Assembly: GCF_022230925.1 (NCBI RefSeq)
Contig: NZ_JAKKFH010000029.1
Span: 1-52,660 of the forward strand
DNA: 52,660 nt
Origin: Micromonospora alfalfae
GTDB lineage: Bacteria; Actinomycetota; Actinomycetes; Mycobacteriales; Micromonosporaceae
Direction: 5' to 3'
Positions 50,473 through 52,660 of the stretch are shown piece by piece. Made by a program: the position numbers and the translations under genes. A model generated the notes under the pieces. That model did not search any database. It saw nothing but the letters and a program-made list of their open reading frames with translations, and was not told the DNA's origin. How positions within the stretch are numbered: position 1 is the stretch's first letter; every line of letters starts with the position of its first letter.

Positions 50473-52629
50473 ATGGCGCAGAAGAGTCACGACAAAGGTT
50501 CCACCGGCGGCACGCCAGTGGTGACCGAGCCCGAGCGGGTTCGCAACGTGGTGCTCGTCGGGCATTCCGGGGCGGGCAAGACCACACTGGTCGAGGCCCT
50601 GCTCGCGGCGACCGGCACGATCGGCCGCGCCGGCACCGTCGTCGACGGCACCACCGTCGGCGACCACGACCCCGCCGCCGTACGCCAGCAGCGCTCGGTC
50701 AGCCTGTCCTGCGCGCCACTGCTGCACAACGGCATCAAGGTCAACCTGCTGGACACCCCCGGGTACGCCGACTTCATCGGCGAGCTGCGCGCCGGGCTGC
50801 GAGCCGCCGACGCCGCGCTCTTCGTGGTCTCCGCGGCGGGCGGCATGGACGCGGCCACCGTCGCGCTGTGGGAGGAGTGCGCCGCTGTCGACATGCCCCG
50901 CGCTGTCGCGGTGGCCCGACTGGACCAACCCCGCGCCGACGTCGACGAGACGGTGGCGCTCTGCCAGCGCCTCTTCGGTGACAACGTGATGCCCCTCTAC
51001 CTGCCGATGCTCGGCGACGACGGGGTCTCCACCGAAGGGCTGCTGGGCCTGATCACCCGTCGGGTCTTCGACTACAGCGCCGGGCTCCCCGCCGACGTCC
51101 GCGACCCGGACCCGGAGCACCAGCGGGCCATCGACGAGTCCCGCGACGAGCTGATCGAGGGGATCATCGCCGAGAGCGAGGACGAGACCCTCATGGACCG
51201 CTACCTCGACGGTGAGGAGATCAGCACCGAGGTGCTCATCGACGACCTGGAGAAGGCAGTCGCCCGGGGGCACTTCTACCCCGTGGTGCCGGTCTGCGCC
51301 CAGACCGGCGTCGGGCTGGATGTGCTGCTGGAGGTGCTGACCGCCGCGTTCCCGTCGCCGCTGGAACACGAGCTGCCGGCGGTGACCGGCGTGGACGGCT
51401 CGCCGCGTCCGCCGCTGAACTGCGACCCGGCCGGGCCACTGGTCGCCGAGGTCGTCAAGACCACAGTCGACCGCCACGTCGGTCGGGTCTCGCTGGTCCG
51501 GGTCTTCTCCGGCACGCTGCGCCCCGACCAGACGGTGCACGTCTGCGGGCACGGCATGGCCGAACGCGGGCACCCCGACCACGACGCCGACGAGCGGGTC
51601 GGGCACATCTACACCCCGCTGGGCGCCACACTGCGTGAGGTGTCGCTCTGCGTCGCCGGTGACATCTGCGCGATCACCAAGTCGGGCAGCGCCGAGACGG
51701 GCGACACCATCTCGACCACTGACGACCCGCTGCTGATCGCCCCCTGGGAGATGCCGGAGCCGCTGCTGCCGGTGGCGATCGCCGCCCGCAGCCGCGCCGA
51801 CGAGGATGCCCTGGCCCGCAACCTCGCCCGTCTGGTCGCCGGCGACCCCACGCTGCGGCTGGACCGCAACCAGGAGACCCACCAACTGGTGCTCTGGTGC
51901 ATGGGTGAGGCGCACGCGGACGTGGTGCTCGACCGGCTGCGCGCCGGCGGTGTCGAACTGGACACCGAGCCGGTCAAGGTGTCGCTGCGCGAGACCCTGA
52001 CAGTGCCCGCGAAGGGACACGGCCGCCACGTCAAGCAATCCGGCGGCCACGGCCAGTACGCGGTCTGCGACATCGAGGTCGAGCCGCTACCCCGCGGCAG
52101 TGGCTTCGAGTTCGTCGACCGGGTGGTCGGCGGTGCGGTGCCGCACAACTACATCCCGTCCGTGGAGAAGGGCGTCCGCGCCCAACTGGAGCGCGGGCTG
52201 GTCGCCGGGCACCCCGTGGTGGACCTGCGGGTGACCCTGGTCGACGGCAAGTCGCACAGCGTCGACTCCTCCGACGCGGCCTTCCAGACCGCTGGCGCGC
52301 TGGCGCTGCGCGACGCCGCCGAGCGCGGCCAGCCGGCCCTGCTGGAGCCGATCGACGAGGTCACCATCAGGGTTCCGGACGGCTCGGTGGGCACCGTGCT
52401 GGGCGACCTGTCCGGCCGACGCGGCCGGGTGCTCGGCACCGAACCGGACCAGGACACCGAGGGCCGCACCCTCGTCCGCGCCGAAGTGCCGGCCACCGAA
52501 CTGCTTCGGTACGCCGTCGAGCTGCGCTCCATGACGGCCGGCACCGGCACCTTCCGCCGTCACTTCGTCCGCCACGACCCCATGCCCGCCCACCTGGCCG
52601 ACCAGACCCGCAAGGAACAACTCCCCTAA
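50473..52629 (+). CDS. Elongation factor G-like protein (EF-G2)
   Basis: The 718-residue protein has the five-domain EF-G layout. P-loop GHSGAGKT is at 30-37 and DTPG at 94-97, but two GTPase elements are altered. The RGITI region of switch I reads QQRSVSLSC, and the G4 motif NKxD is ARLDQ at about 148-152. The domain IV tip KGHGRHVKQSGGHGQYAVCDIEVEP is well kept (quoted in parts: KQSGGHGQYA). These changes fit the actinobacterial EF-G2 group, paralogues that bind GTP but do not support normal elongation. I chose the ATG at 50473, six bases after GGGAGGTG. Confidence 0.93.
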   Translation: MAQKSHDKGSTGGTPVVTEPERVRNVVLVGHSGAGKTTLVEALLAATGTIGRAGTVVDGTTVGDHDPAAVRQQRSVSLSCAPLLHNGIKVNLLDTPGYADFIGELRAGLRAADAALFVVSAAGGMDAATVALWEECAAVDMPRAVAVARLDQPRADVDETVALCQRLFGDNVMPLYLPMLGDDGVSTEGLLGLITRRVFDYSAGLPADVRDPDPEHQRAIDESRDELIEGIIAESEDETLMDRYLDGEEISTEVLIDDLEKAVARGHFYPVVPVCAQTGVGLDVLLEVLTAAFPSPLEHELPAVTGVDGSPRPPLNCDPAGPLVAEVVKTTVDRHVGRVSLVRVFSGTLRPDQTVHVCGHGMAERGHPDHDADERVGHIYTPLGATLREVSLCVAGDICAITKSGSAETGDTISTTDDPLLIAPWEMPEPLLPVAIAARSRADEDALARNLARLVAGDPTLRLDRNQETHQLVLWCMGEAHADVVLDRLRAGGVELDTEPVKVSLRETLTVPAKGHGRHVKQSGGHGQYAVCDIEVEPLPRGSGFEFVDRVVGGAVPHNYIPSVEKGVRAQLERGLVAGHPVVDLRVTLVDGKSHSVDSSDAAFQTAGALALRDAAERGQPALLEPIDEVTIRVPDGSVGTVLGDLSGRRGRVLGTEPDQDTEGRTLVRAEVPATELLRYAVELRSMTAGTGTFRRHFVRHDPMPAHLADQTRKEQLP

Positions 52630-52660
52630 CCCCCAACCCAACCCCGCCCCGCCCCGCCCC
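52630..52660. other. C-rich window end without a feature
   Basis: The last 31 bases are C-rich with short CCCCG repeats and end at the window border. Nothing can be called. Confidence 0.5.

Overview
The window is about 70% GC or more, with GC-rich third codon positions, many GTG starts and ATGA/GTGA stop-start overlaps. It looks like the chromosome of a filamentous actinobacterium. The syntenic block pgsA - PIM acyltransferase - pimA - (small membrane protein) - pdxS - pdxT - yebC, plus many membrane-anchored regulators and lectin-tailed kinases, points to Micromonosporaceae, most likely Micromonospora or a close relative. That placement rests on gene content and protein character, not on a search. 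I see no rRNA, tRNA, CRISPR array, insertion sequence, integrase or phage gene, and no obvious biosynthetic cluster. This is ordinary chromosome with a few accessory patches.

Layout. (1) 105-3159: a PadR repressor with a membrane protein under a clear palindromic operator, a small conserved-looking protein and an APH-fold kinase-like protein. (2) 3180-7901: a catabolic cluster (zinc alcohol dehydrogenase, aldehyde dehydrogenase, TetR regulator, acyl-CoA dehydrogenase) with two matching 19-bp operator candidates, which suggests one regulon. (3) 7988-17596: a secreted peptidoglycan-binding protein, a class V aminotransferase, a SigE-type sigma factor coupled to a protein with an isolated FtsX extracellular domain, a FUSC-type transporter, an FAD monooxygenase, a ricin-tailed Ser/Thr kinase and a lipoprotein. 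(4) 17640-18708: a decayed patch holding a DUF4231/SLATT-like pseudogene with an in-frame TGA and a hexanucleotide repeat, a terminator hairpin and a 25-unit 12-bp minisatellite that runs into the 3' end of the next gene. (5) 18688-22446: a dicarboxylate symporter divergent from a CitA/DcuS-type two-component system. (6) 22461-24419: a 76-bp palindromic element, then an ABC-F ATPase preceded by a short leader ORF and a strongly structured leader. (7) 24464-29939: dnaE, a Sua5/YciO-type protein, and an ECF sigma factor coupled to a lipoprotein. (8) 29940-34787: LtrA-like protein, a second Ser/Thr kinase, a secreted protein, and a second PadR/HAAS module. (9) 34915-38996: a NarL-type two-component system followed by an ABC exporter. 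(10) 39175-43940: a secreted vanadium-haloperoxidase/PAP2-type enzyme with a carbohydrate-binding-like domain, two divergent homologous membrane-spanning HTH sensors sharing a perfect operator, and a DUF402 protein. (11) 43984-50223: a second copy of the 77-bp palindromic element, then yebC, pdxT, pdxS, a membrane protein, pimA, an acyltransferase and pgsA (vitamin B6 and phosphatidylinositol mannoside synthesis). (12) 50473-52629: EF-G2.

The most interesting points are the ABC-F leader ORF with its attenuator-like fold, the divergent pair of membrane-bound HTH sensors, the two copies of a palindromic element, the shared TetR operators, the sigma/FtsX-domain pair, the minisatellite that supplies a stop codon, and a 17-codon ORF that bridges pgsA and the acyltransferase gene.
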